Shown here in pieces: positions 48,141-58,950 of a DNA stretch of 64,000 nt. The position numbers were made by a program, and so were the translations under genes. The notes under the pieces were generated by a model. It saw nothing but the letters and a program-made list of their open reading frames with translations. It was not told the origin of the DNA and ran no database searches. Every line of letters starts with the position of its first letter. The stretch's first letter is position 1. The stretch comes from Bryoerythrophyllum caledonicum (taxonomy: Eukaryota > Streptophyta > Bryopsida > Pottiales > Pottiaceae): assembly GCA_963971425.1 (NCBI GenBank), contig OZ020525.1:8353560-8417559 (forward strand), in the 5' to 3' direction.

Positions 48141-48482
48141 ATGAAGTCACAAGATCTAGAGTCTGAACCGGAGGTAGACTTAGAACTTTCCTTGTCTCAG
48201 TTGCCAATTCAACCATCCCAGCCGGTGGTTTCCACACTATTGCCAATCCACCCACAAGATGAAGCTGGTTCTTCTCGTTCGTTGAAGCAGTCTCGTATTG
48301 AGCGGTGTTGGTATGGTAATCTCCAAATGGACGCTCGTGTCTTAGTAATCTTACTTCAATCTGGATGTCTTGAACTGGGCACCTGTGAGGTGGCATTTGA
48401 AGGAAGTTTTGAGGGCCAGAACGAAGACCATTATTTTTGTATATCTAGGTCAATCGAGGTAAGGGCTAGCCACCATCGTTGA
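48141..48482 (+). CDS. Small hypothetical ORF, acidic start
   Basis: This ORF of 113 codons begins MKSQDLESEPEVDLELSLSQ, an acidic, Leu-rich beginning somewhat like the C-terminus of the methyltransferase-like gene. The rest has no recognised motif. A possible splice donor (GAGGTAAGG) at its end would make it a first exon. It could also be a fragment of an amplified family or chance. Confidence 0.25.
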   Translation: MKSQDLESEPEVDLELSLSQLPIQPSQPVVSTLLPIHPQDEAGSSRSLKQSRIERCWYGNLQMDARVLVILLQSGCLELGTCEVAFEGSFEGQNEDHYFCISRSIEVRASHHR

Positions 48483-48679
48483 TTAGAAGGGCCAATGAAT
48501 CCTTTGACGTAGACTCAACGTGCAGATTACATCGCAATCACTATCAAGCGCATCCTCAAGTTCTTGCAGATGGAGTAACATTCTTCTTTGACTTTAGTTT
48601 TTACCTCTACTTGATTTTGATTGAAGCTTTGTACTAAATATAAGTATTTTGTATTCCATTTGAATATTAAAAATTAAAA

Positions 48680-50217
48680 GATGTTAGATAGAGGATAGTT
48701 TACTTTCTAGTTAAAAGTCTAGAGATTTGATGACCTTAAAAGATAAATAGATACTTATCTTTTGAGTTTTCCAAGGGCCAATGGGTGCTTTGATGCCCAT
48801 GTGATATGCACATGGGCTGATCTCATCCACCTTAGGGGTCTAGAGAATAGGTAGGCATCTTCTCTCTCCCTCTTAGTCGGATTTTGGGGGAAAAAAATGT
48901 TAGTGTGTTTTTAGAGTGAAGTGTGTGGGTGTAAAAAACCGAGAGTTTGATGGCCCATAACTCGGGTTCTAAAAACTATTTTGAAATGTAATTTTGAAGA
49001 TTTTTTTCTCTTTGAAATGCGCTTTCAAGGAGATTATATTTGCTTGATTTAGAATTGTAGACAAAAAGTTACAAGCGTGTGAGTGGAGGAGGGTCTGCTG
49101 CCACCCAACGAAGAGGAGTAGAGATTCGGGCAACCACTAAAGTTGGTAGTTTTTGCGTCTCTCTTTGAAAATTTCAGAAATTGTAGAATTATTTTTTAGC
49201 TTTCCATAAACTTATCCTTCAAGTTAACAGGAGTTGTATTGAAAAGTTATGAAGGTTTGAAAATTGAGAAATCCCGAGGCCATCCATTGAGACGGCAGAG
49301 GTTTCAACAAGCCATAACTTTTGGAAAATAGTTTAAAATGGTTTGAAATTCTAAAGGTGTGTTAACCATTGCTGTAGCTCTTCAAAAAGTTATTGCAATT
49401 GAGATTTGGAGTTTTAAAAAAGAAGTTATAAGCGGCTGAATATCTAGAAGGGGCAAAACTTTGAACTCATATAACTTTCGAATAGTAGTTCAAAATGAAT
49501 TGAAATGTAATGGGCTGTTATTTATTTGTATTAGCTTTTTAAAGAGTTATTACACTTAGTTATTGGAATTTTGAGTCATTTGTGGCACATGTTTGAAGGT
49601 TACAGCCTTGGTGGAAGCTTTTCTACAGTGTTTTTGAACACTTCTTTTGAGTTTCTTTGTGTTTTTGAACACTTGAAGACAAGAAGACATGAAGACTCGT
49701 GTGTTGTGGCTTGTGACTTGTTATTCCTAGCCGGATTTGAAGGCCCGTTGTCTTTATTTTGTTATTCCGAGCCGGATTTGGAGGCTAGTTGTTTTCAATT
49801 CTGCTTCGTAAATTTTGTCGTGGCGAAGTGGGATTGATCACCCACACAGTCGTATTTATGTTGTTTCCACCGGTGAGGCGCGATTGCTGGTCACCGTGAG
49901 TTTGAAATTTAGGAGCCAATCTTGCGGACGGTTTTAGCTTGTGGTTTGGTTGTTCCGTTTTACCCGTCTGGGGCCGTGGGTTCTTATCACCTTACCTTTA
50001 CCCTTAACGCGTTTAGAGCCACTATGGGATAGACCAATGGGGAGCTATTTGAAGATTCAAAGATATGAAGATATGAAGGTTTAAAGAACAGAAGAATTAA
50101 AGACACGACTGGACTCTCTTGCCATCTATTCTGGTTGCAGCCAAATCCTCCGTGAATTCTCAAAGCACTCCCCTCTCTACACGACATCGCGTATTGGCAT
50201 GGCTGGTGATTGCTACT
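48680..50217 (+). mobile_element. Probable 5' LTR
   Basis: About 1.5 kb of non-coding sequence ends directly at a tRNA primer-binding site, the position of a 5' LTR. GAGCCGGATTTGGAGGC and its relative form an internal direct repeat near 49730-49790. The left boundary and a second LTR copy were not found. Confidence 0.45.
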
Positions 50218-50228
50218 TGGTATCAGAG
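50218..50228 (+). promoter_or_regulatory. Primer-binding site for initiator Met-tRNA
   Basis: TGGTATCAGAG is complementary to the 3' end (CTCTGATACCA) of plant initiator methionine tRNA, the usual primer of plant LTR retrotransposons. The 11 matching bases are unlikely by chance at this position. It marks minus-strand DNA priming for an element reading rightwards. Confidence 0.75.
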
Positions 50229-50248
50229 AGGGCATTGATGCCTTTGAA

Positions 50249-52588
50249 TTATTTACTCACGAGATCCATAGGAACCCATGTCTCGTGAAGATAAAATTGG
50301 GCAAAGATATCCTGGGCATTCTCTCAACCAAAGTTGTCGGCCAAGGCTGCAAAGACATGTTGAGCACAAAGCTCCTCAGCTGCATGCCTCTTCAAACAAA
50401 AAAAAACAACTCAACTTCCTCAATCTCTGTGGGATGTGGCATTGCTGTCCCCTGACCATCAGAGTCTACCCCCATTATGCGTAGATGGCCACTCAAACGA
50501 TGTTGAATGGCGAGACAAAGGCTGCAAATTCAAATGAGGGTGTTGAGGTTAATGATTATATCCAAGAAAAAACGGCGCTGGGTCTTAGAGAGATCTAGTG
50601 CGGCGGCGGTGCGTGTCAAAAAGCCCATTGCCCGCTCCCTCTCGTCAACCGAAGGCTCCTCGTAAAATTGGGAAGTAGAATCCCAAACCATGCCCGGACC
50701 ACGTGTCTTAATGGCAAAAGACCCCGGATAGCACATCAACGTGGGAAATGCCCCCGGAGTGAAACCAACGCGGTTCACTTCTACCAATGGTGGCTCATCG
50801 TTGTTAGTAACCTCCATGGAAACACGATGGTCGTCCAAGATGTCATTAACCTCATGGTGATGGGCCGTTGCACTTGAGCAAGTGCAGAGGTGAGCGTTGC
50901 GGATGATGCCAGGTTGATCCAAATCCAATGTGGTGGATGGGCGTAAGAATCCAACGTGGTGGATGGGCGTAAGAATCCAACGCCACGGCATCAATAAACG
51001 TGGGGGACCAAGAAGGTAATGGATGTATGTTCCATCCTCACGCACCTTCGTTTATGTATCCCTCAATGGAGGTACATTCTCTAGATTGTATCCCGGTGAC
51101 GTCAATTGGTGGCTAATCCACCACTGGATGAGCCTAAGAAAATCCACAAAGAGACTTGACCATAGATCATCCAAGCCACGTCCACTGTCCGCCCGTAAAT
51201 GGCATTGGGAAGGCCATTCGGCAATCACCAAGTCCACGTGACCTAACCAGCAAAGATCATCCTCATTGATCAACGTCACATCACGTGGCAACTTCTACGA
51301 TTCACGTGCTAAAACACCCTTGAATCGTAGAAGGTGGTAACTGCTCTAGATACAACGCCAGAAGACACTGAATGTGAAGGTGAGCCGCACAATTGGTTGC
51401 AAAGCCGCTATCCATGTGGATATACTGCCGTACTTCAAGCCCAACCTCTAACACAGCCTCAAGCCCCGTATTGATATCGGCAAATAGCTCCACGAGGGCA
51501 ACACCCTCATCTGGTAGTTGTCATTGAAGAGTGTAAGCCAACAACGGAGTGGAAGAGTCCACTGAAAGTTGTGGAGCATCAAGAGCGTTTACAATCTCCG
51601 GACTGCGACAAGTGAGCTTCAACTCAGTCCCCCATGGAGGAAGTGGATCCTTGCAATGACGAGCGGGGATCTCCACTGATACGTACTCAGGTGATTCCGC
51701 TACCCCCAATATAAAAGCATATGTCTCCTCTAAAAGCGTAGAACCACATGGCAAATCGGATGCCAAAGCACTACACCTCAACATAGCATCCGTCGTGGAA
51801 GTCACTACGCTAGCTTCAAAGTCAATCGGAATGAACTCCTTTTGGCCATCACCGGCAGACCTCATAGGCCTATTCTAGGCCCCCTCCGTCTAGTTATCCA
51901 TTCTGAAACCGAGGAGAGAAAGCGCCTTTTGACCGACCAAAATGTCGTAGTTGGTGGCGCCAGTCAGAGCGCACTCGAGAGATACGTGGGTGAACAAAGG
52001 ACCAGATCCCACGCCAAACATCAACTGCAACGGATGTCGGATGTAACCAATGGCCTTATCCGTGCCCTCCATTGATGTAACAATTGTACTTGGGCAAGGC
52101 TCGAGGTTCGAAGCACCTAGACTCAAATCTTGGACTAGCTGCTTGCGAATCATCATTGGCTGAGCTCCGGAGTCTAACATAAAACGGAGGCAGGTAGCTC
52201 GGGTGGGATTACTGTCCGTACAACCAACCACCATGAATCCGTCATTGTTTACCAAGCGTATCACCCTAAGACGCACACCGCGTCGCTCCGGTGTCTACCG
52301 GGCCACATTATTAGACAAATAAGCGACTCCATAGATCAAGGACTGATCCCCGGTGAATTGCTCCATAGGTGTGGAAGTGGCATTGGCCTCAAACTCGGAA
52401 ATAGCCTTCGCCGCCAACTTTGCCCGTATTGCCACCAAATCCTCTGCGATAGATAGAGTCGTCACTGCCTGCATCACCTCCAACGATGGCATTGACACAT
52501 TGCCCTCCAACATACCACCTGCCAAGTGGAATACACCGGATGGTTGAAAATCCAGTGTCAAAAAACTCACACCGTCAAACACCCGCAA
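50249..52588 (-). pseudogene. Retropepsin plus C5-cytosine DNA methyltransferase polyprotein
   Basis: A retroviral-type aspartic protease at about 52230-51900 (FMLDSGAQPMMI with the active Asp at 52172-52174, then TNYDILVGQKAL) leads through a linker (51865-51521) into a DNA cytosine-C5 methyltransferase. The methyltransferase motifs are VELFADINTGLEAVLEVGLE (motif I/II, about 51490), VDLVIAEWPSQ (motif IV), LENVPPL (motif VI; ENV at 51073-51081) and DERERAMGF plus the following helix (motifs IX/X, about 50640-50530). The motif IV catalytic Cys is Ser here (codon 51208-51210). A tail continues to 50249 after a slip in a nine-base T run. Many breaks fit Trp codons turned to stops. Cytosine methyltransferases carried by retrotransposons are known from charophyte algae and dinoflagellates. 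No RT or integrase lies beside it. Confidence 0.75.
50926..50980 (-). repeat. 26-bp tandem duplication in the methyltransferase
   Basis: The unit CCAACGTGGTGGATGGGCGT plus AAGAAT is present twice, once with T for C. The length is not a multiple of three, so it shifts the reading frame. Confidence 0.9.
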
Positions 52589-52934
52589 CTACAACACCTT
52601 ATATGCCAAGATGTGTAGCATTTGCACAAGTGGATGAAAATGGTGGGAGCGGGATCAAAGTTGGAGCGGCAGTAGAAGTCGCCGCATCCACGATGCTGAA
52701 CAAAAGAGGTAACCAGGACTGACCAATGTGGTCCGGCAAATCCATGTGGCGTGGACGGCGGCTACCACCTAGCACAGAAAAAGAAGGTGCCACCGCCTGT
52801 GCAGGGTTGTTCGGCCGTCCGTCCGGATGTCCGTCCGATAGAGGCTGCTGTCCGTCCTATAAGGGTCAACCCTAGTTTGACCATGATTCGAGGTAAATCA
52901 ATTTACCCACTGCCACGAAGGCGACTACGTGGCT

Positions 52935-53400
52935 GACACGTCGTCAACAAGGTCGCGCGCGTGCGGACATGGGGCGGGCGCGTGAAGGGATCGGGCGCGT
53001 ACGGAGATGGGCCGGGCGCATACTGAAGGGGCCGGGCGCGTGCGAAGATGGGCTGGGCGCGCACTGAAGGGGCCGGGTGCATACAGGGGAGGACCGGGCG
53101 CGTACCGTGTTGGGCCGGGCGCGTACAAGGGTGGACCGGGCGCGTACTGTGAGGGGCTAGGCGCGTGCAGGGAGGACTGCGCGCGTAACGCAAGTGTCCG
53201 GGCGCGCGCGGTGAAGGGCCGGGCGCATACTTGGAGGGGCTGGCGCATCCGGCCAAGGTTGCGCGCGTTCGTAGAGGGGCTGCGCGCGTTCGTGGGGGAG
53301 GACTGGGCATGTTCGTGGAGGGGGCTGGGCCTGGCGCGTGGCCTTTGGGGTCGCGCGCGTATGGGTATTGAATTTAGGGGTCGCGCGCGCTCTCTCACTT
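52935..53400. repeat. GC-rich 21-bp minisatellite
   Basis: About 20 units with consensus GCGCGTACNNGGGTGGACCGG, mostly 21 bp. On the minus strand this reads as a seven-residue YAPGPPL-like repeat, because 21 is a multiple of three. It lies between the kinase-like gene and the protease-methyltransferase. CpG is extremely dense and largely undecayed. Confidence 0.85.
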
Positions 53401-53532
53401 CTTAACATGCATGAGCTTCATATCGCAATGTGTATGAAAAATGTTAATCTTATATTTATCACGAGATGGGCAAAAAGCACCGTTACATCACAATGCTAGT
53501 ACGTATTGCAAAATGTTCAACAATTGAAACCT

Positions 53533-55365
53533 TCACTATCGATACGCTAAGTCAAAATATCTATATCTCATAGCGGAAGCAGCGTCCGGAACTTCAAAGT
53601 TGAATGGTTTAGCCATTAGTTCGTCAACCACTTTGCAAAGTGTTGGACGTTTGAGGGGATCTCGCTCCAGTAATTTCTCGATCTTCACTTGAAAAGCTGC
53701 GTAGTTGACGGTTGATTTGAAGAATGTTGAGTCAGATTCTTTCTCCCAAATTGCTCTAGCCATCCACCCAACGGAGTACGAATCGGCGAGCTGTGTGTAT
53801 TGGTGACGCCGCTGCATCGCATCCAATGCCGTTTCCGAATCTTATGGGCCGAATTTGTAAAACAACTCTGGAGCTACCCAATGTCGTCTACGGCGTTGAT
53901 TGTCCAGCTCCGTGTCTGTCCGAAATCCATATTTTGATGGCTCTTCGTGTGATACTCGGCTCGCAATTCCCCAATCACAAACGCCTATGAAGACGGATCC
54001 TGGTTTCTCTGGAGGAAAGTGGAGAAGCACGTTTGTGGGAGCGATGTCATTGTGAATGATATTTGCCTTGTGGACTTGGGCCATGGTGCACATCAAAGCC
54101 CAGGCAAGTCTTGCTCTATTCTTCCGGAAGGCTAAGATTTGTGTTGTATCCTCCGCCGAAATATATGGAGCTGAAAGGATTGAGTTGCTCGAAGCCGCCG
54201 GATTTGCCTTTGAATCGACGGTTTTAAAATGGGCCCAACTACCACCATTCCACCACAATGTGTACGCCTCCATATTCTTTGTATTCACCGCCCAAAACTT
54301 TATAACTCCTGGGTGTGCAACATGACATATCATGGCCTCGTGAGACCGTTGTCTAAATTTCTCCTTCGGATGAGACGCCGTTGGCATTTTCCCGGCAAAC
54401 TCCATGTATGCCGAAATGGCTTGCACACCCACGATGCGGACCTTCTGAACCTTTCCGTATCCACCAACGGCGTCATATCCGGAAAGTCCATAAACTCCGA
54501 TATCTTCTGGAAGAAATTGCACGCTGTGCAACATATGCGCCTCCATGGCTGACTTCATCGCTTGTTCATTCCAAGGCATACCTCTCGTACGAGAGCTTGA
54601 AAACCTGCCGATGGTGGTCTTCACACTTTCGAGGAACTTGCGGAGTTCCAAGTCTCGTGGCTGATGCTGGCCCCCGAGAGGTTTTTTCACCTCACAATCA
54701 AATACATGCGATGCATTACTCGTACATTGAGTGATTACTCTCTCCATGAATGAAGCATAGTGGTACATGCCATATGCATCCTTGAACGATTCAGAACTCT
54801 CCAGAGCGCGCTCGAATTTCAACTGGAGGTCGGCCTGTAAGCACATGATTCCTGGCTCTCCTTTCTCCAAATAAACTTGACGGAATCGCACCACGTCAGT
54901 TTCACACCATCGACGGTAGTATTGTATTGCCACACCTCGAAGAAATGCGGTATACTCCTTTGGTGGATAACCGGCATCCTTCTCGTGTGCAGACATTTTT
55001 TGCTTCGCCCTCTTCGACGGTGCCTTCGGTGCATCGGAAGGATTGCGGCTCGACTCCGCAACGCTAGTAGGTGGAAGCTCCGATGCATCTGGAGCATCTA
55101 AATCAACATATGTGGGCNNNNNNNNNNNNNNNNNNNNNNNNNNNNNNNNNNNNNNNNNNNNNNNNNNNNNNNNNNNNNNNNNNNNNNNNNNNNNNNNNNN
55201 NNNNNNNNNNNNNNNNNNNNNNNNNNNNNNNNNNNNNNNNNNNNNNNNNNNNNNNNNNNNNNNNNNNNNNNNNNNNNNNNNNNNNNNNNNNNNNNNNNNN
55301 NNNNNNNNNNNNNNNNNGTCTCGAGCTCTTCCAACAAGTCTAATCTGTCTCACTAACCTCACCAA
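53533..55365 (-). pseudogene. Protein kinase-like gene, interrupted by an assembly gap
   Basis: After an N-terminal region (YYRRWCETDVVRFRQVYLEK, helical) comes a kinase fold: GGYGKV as a glycine loop, EFAGK as a possible ATP-binding Lys, HNDIAPTNVLL as catalytic loop, IGVCDWGIAS in place of DFG, and WVAPEL as APE. The catalytic Asp remains, but HRD is HND and DFG is DWG. TAA at 53842-53844 follows FYKFGP, and the domain continues (YSVGWMARAIW...DPLKRPT) to TAG-TGA at 53533-53538. The 200 N at 55118-55317 split the N-terminus, so continuity above 55117 is unproven. It resembles a kinase-like family amplified in plant-lineage genomes, recognised from memory. The substrate is unknown and activity is doubtful. 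Confidence 0.7.
55118..55317. other. Assembly gap (200 N)
   Basis: A run of exactly 200 undetermined bases, so the true length is probably unknown. It interrupts the kinase-like gene. Confidence 0.99.
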
Positions 55366-55544
55366 TCGCCTAGATCTGAACGATGTGGGCTCCCAGTAAG
55401 GCCAACAACCTCTTACTGCACATACATTTAGGTTTCTAGACTAAGTCCTTGTGCCTCCCCTCACCACAAAATACGGAGCTCACTCTCTATTCATCTCTCT
55501 CCTCTTTCACTAACACCAAAACCTAAATCCATCCCTTCTATATA

Positions 55545-56230
55545 TATTAAAGGAACCTTCAAAAGGGTTGTTGACATCAGCGCTGTTCTAAAGGGCCCCA
55601 TAAATGTATATTAAGGGAACCAAAAATGGGGTAGCCGACATTGGCGCCCTTCTAGAGGACCGTTTAAAAGTATGTTAAGGGAACCTTTGAAAAGGCAGCC
55701 AACATCGGCGCCCCTCTAGAGAACCCTTTGAATGTATATGAAGGGAACCTCCAAAAGGGCAGCCGACGTTGGCTGCCCCTAGAGTGTGCAACCACGCTCT
55801 GGAAAATTTGAAGGTATTTCCAAAATGGTATTACATTTTATCACTGGACATTGCACGGATGAGTTATCAATGGATGAAGTTCTGAACTCATAACTTCATC
55901 CGCAAATAACTTATTTGTACAATGTCCAATGATGAAGTGTAGTATCATTTCGGAAATATCTTCAAATTTTCTTAAGCGTGGTTGCACATTTTAGGGGTAG
56001 CCAATGTCGGCTGCCCTTTTGGAGGTTCCCTTTATATACATTGAAGGGATCTTGTAGAAGGGTGCCGATGACCGCTACCTTTTTGGAGGTTTCCATAATA
56101 TACACTTAAGGGGTCCTCTAGGAAGTCGCGAATGTTAGCTGCCCTATAAGAGGTTCCCTTTATATACATTTAAAAGCTCCTCTTCGTAGGCGCCGATGTT
56201 GGCTGCTCTTTAGTAGGTTTCCTTAATATA
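55545..56230. mobile_element. Foldback element with 63-bp subrepeats in both arms
   Basis: The left arm (55545-55880) and right arm (55890-56230) are inverted copies of each other around a centre near 55885 (GAAGTTCTGAACTCATAACTTC). The inner 120 bp of each arm match at roughly 85% by eye, including GTGCAACCACGC against GCGTGGTTGCAC. The outer parts are tandem copies of the GCCGATGTTGGCTGCC unit in opposite orientations. Long inverted repeats made of tandem subrepeats are typical of foldback transposons. Confidence 0.8.
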
Positions 56231-56900
56231 TATTTAAGGGGATCTCTTGAGGGGCACCGATGTTGTCTGCCTTTTTGGGAGTTTGCTTGATAAAAACTGG
56301 AGGGATCCTCTAAAGAGGTGCCATTGATGGTAGCTCTTTTAGAGGTTTGCTTTGAACATTTAGATGGGGGCTTTTGAAAGGGTGTTGATGTTGGCATCTC
56401 TTGTGGAGGTTTGAAGGGCCCTATAGTATAGTTTTATTGTCGGTACCATTTTTAGAGATATATATTTTTAAAACATAAGAGAATCTCTCTTAAGGGGTAC
56501 CAATGTTGGCACCTCTTTTTAAGGTTCCGTTTGTAAACGTTGAAGGGCCATCTAAAGAGGTACAAATACCAAATTCCCTTTCTAAGGTTTCATTAATAAA
56601 CATTAAGGATCATGTAATGGGATTTTGATATCAGCGCCCCTTGTAGAGGTTCCGCTTTAAATATTAGACGAGTGTTCTGGAGCAGTGTCAATGTCGGCAC
56701 CTTTTATGTAGATTCAGTGTAGGGCCCTCTCTAGGATTGCTCATGTCGCCATCTGCTTTAAAGGTTTCATTTTTAAGCATTGGAAGGGCCTTCTAGTGGA
56801 ATGTTGATGTGAGCACCCCTTTTAAAGTTCCCTTTTTAAATATATGAAGGGCCTTCAAGAGAAGTACCGATATTAGAGACTTCTTCTTGAGATTCCTTCT
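56231..56900 (+). repeat. Decayed continuation of the 63-bp tandem repeat
   Basis: Further units with GATGTTGGC, GAGGTTTC and CATTTAA-like blocks become steadily more diverged to about 56.9 kb. Confidence 0.7.
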
Positions 56901-57499
56901 ACAATTAAAGAAGTCTATTGTCAAATAAGGTCAAACTTGTCAGCTTGTCAACATGGATAATGCAATCTACTCTATTAATGATTTTCCCTTTTTGTTCTAC
57001 GGTGGCGCAGTGCCAACATCCACAGCGCATTTTTTTATTACATTTTTTTTTTTCCATGATTTTTTGGGAGTTTTCATTTCCTTGGTTTTTCCCCTATCTT
57101 GATTATAGGCCGCCAATATCAGGTGCCTCTTCATAGTGTCACTACAAATGTCCTTTCTTTTGCCAATTGAACGTACCTGGCATCAGCAACGTTTTTGCTT
57201 GCAGTGTCCGCTCCATCGTTTGTCAGTATCAACACTTTCGGAAATATATTTCTTAGCATTTATTGGGTAGTATAATAATTCCATGGAAGCTTGTTGTGAT
57301 GCCGACGTCAGCTGCCTATAAGAGCCCGACAGCATATAATATTCATCCTTGATGGCGACAAATGATTTTGTTTGGTTCCAGTTCCTAAATATGGCCAACA
57401 TCAGCTACGCTCAACGATGTCTTCTGCTACAGTACTGTAGTCACTTTCAGTCTTTGTTTGCACTTTCAGCTTCACCTGCCAAGTCATTGCTAATGAAAC

Positions 57500-58950
57500 T
57501 TCTTGATGGCAGGTTCTGTTTGATGTTAAGATGGCGGATATGTTGTCATGTAATTTAACGTAGACAATTCGCAACAAATGACTGTAATAGTCCGGCAGAA
57601 AAAAAGACGATTTGTATGTGGCCATTGTGGATGACATGGCGTGCATTCATGTAGGTTATTGTCTATTATCAATTTATCAAGAGTGGAAAGCTAGGAGCTG
57701 ATCCTGAGAAAAAAGAACTACGACTTTGTACTGTCTATTGTACCGCTTGGCACATTGGGAATGCGAAGGTTTTTTGTGCGGCTCTTGCCACAATGGCTAG
57801 TGCAGACAAATCCTGCATACAAGATCCTCACTTGGAAAGTGAAGAAGAATTTGTCTCGTTGAATGGAAAAACAAAACTCCCTTTGTGTTCTCAATTTGAC
57901 TTCCATTGCCTAGACAAGATCCGTTTCTCTCATCGACGGCTTAGAAGATAGCATAATGATCTGAAGTTTGTTGATCTCATAGTTGATGACTCTGAAATGC
58001 CCTCCGAAAGCAGACACATTCCAACCGAGGTTGATTTGTCTAAGACTCCGGCTTTGTGACAAGGAACAATGACACATTGCAAGACTTTCTAAGACCTCAG
58101 GAAAAGCTTGCATTGCCATGCAGGACAAGAAGAATTGTGTAGCAAGGATTGTGTAGAATAGGCAACCTACGGCTACTCCAACTTATATTGACCTCATGGA
58201 AAATTATAAAAAGAGTAGACTGGAGAAGATGCAATTTTTTTTCTACAAAGACGACAATTATCGATGTGTCCACAATCCTCAACCACGGTCCACTCTGAGA
58301 GAAAGTATTTTAGAAAGTATTTTGGAAAGTATTTTGGAAAGTTTGGAAAGTTTCCAAAATACTTTCCAAAACACTTTCAGAACTCCATGTCCCAGACCTC
58401 TGCCGGTGGAGATGGACACTAACCTTAGCAGGTCCAAAATACTTTCTCTCGAGTGCGGCAACTTCAGACTTGCTAAGTGTGTGGAGATGTATCCTCAAAA
58501 GCTATTCAGCGAAAAGGCATTTCAATGAACCTTGCGGACTATCCTCCTCCTTCCAATCCTTTGGACCACTCTACCAAGAAATTTGGAAATAACATTCGCA
58601 TGAATCCAAAAGCTCCAAGTACTAAACATCATAACAATTGTGTCTTTGTACTATCAATAGCTGCAAAGATCTATGATATCCTTATCATATGGCTTGCAGC
58701 TCTTGGTTAATTTATTATTACTTTACAATCCAATAGCATTTCAAAGGTTTCACGCTTTATATTGACAATTGGCCAATTCTTGTCCATATTTCACAGAGAT
58801 GTCAAACAAGTCACTTGGCAACCGCCGTGCGTGGACCTACTTCAAGCACCTCTACTATATCTTTACCATTGTATATGGATTTGACTAGGACCTAGATGTC
58901 TTCATTCACACTTCTAGTTTCACGTGGAATGAGATTAAATGATTCCTTTA
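57500..58950 (+). pseudogene. Second MULE transposase copy, heavily decayed
   Basis: Aligned by eye with the MULE at 43.9-47.3 kb, it keeps the order of matching pieces: MADMLSCNLT...TIRNK and DDLYVAIVDDMA (about 57530-57650), DPHLESEEEFVSLNGKTKLP and LDKIRFSHRRL (57825-57950), then RRAWTYFKHLYYIFTIVYGF (58830-58890). Corresponding pieces in the better copy are AEMPSCNLAETIHN, NDLYDATVDDF, PHFEGEEVFGSSKRKLDLPL and RGAWYHCKHRYYIFRVVCNL. Stops and gaps are frequent, the SWIM Cys next to the His is lost, and a hairpin repeat lies inside. A GATGGCAG acceptor near 57513 suggests the same intron position. Confidence 0.6.
58314..58379. repeat. Hairpin from GAAAGTATTTTG repeats
   Basis: The AAAGTATTTTGG units at 58303-58341 are followed by their inverse, giving a 28-bp stem with one mismatch and a 10-nt loop. 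It lies inside the second MULE relic. Confidence 0.85.

Noticed and set aside
50278..50484. Plus-strand gag start after the primer-binding site
   Set aside because: The 68-codon frame is antisense to a better-supported minus-strand tail of the methyltransferase polyprotein.
53007..53405. Protein genes on either strand of the GC-rich minisatellite
   Set aside because: Open frames in several phases simply follow from a 21-bp GC-rich repeat.
540..55365. Possible non-standard code with TAA/TAG read as Gln
   Set aside because: Several stops sit at Gln-like positions, and the kinase ends TAG-TGA. The MULE, however, has TGA at Arg-like positions, the methyltransferase has stops at Trp-like positions, and frameshifts occur as well. 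Ordinary decay explains all of them.
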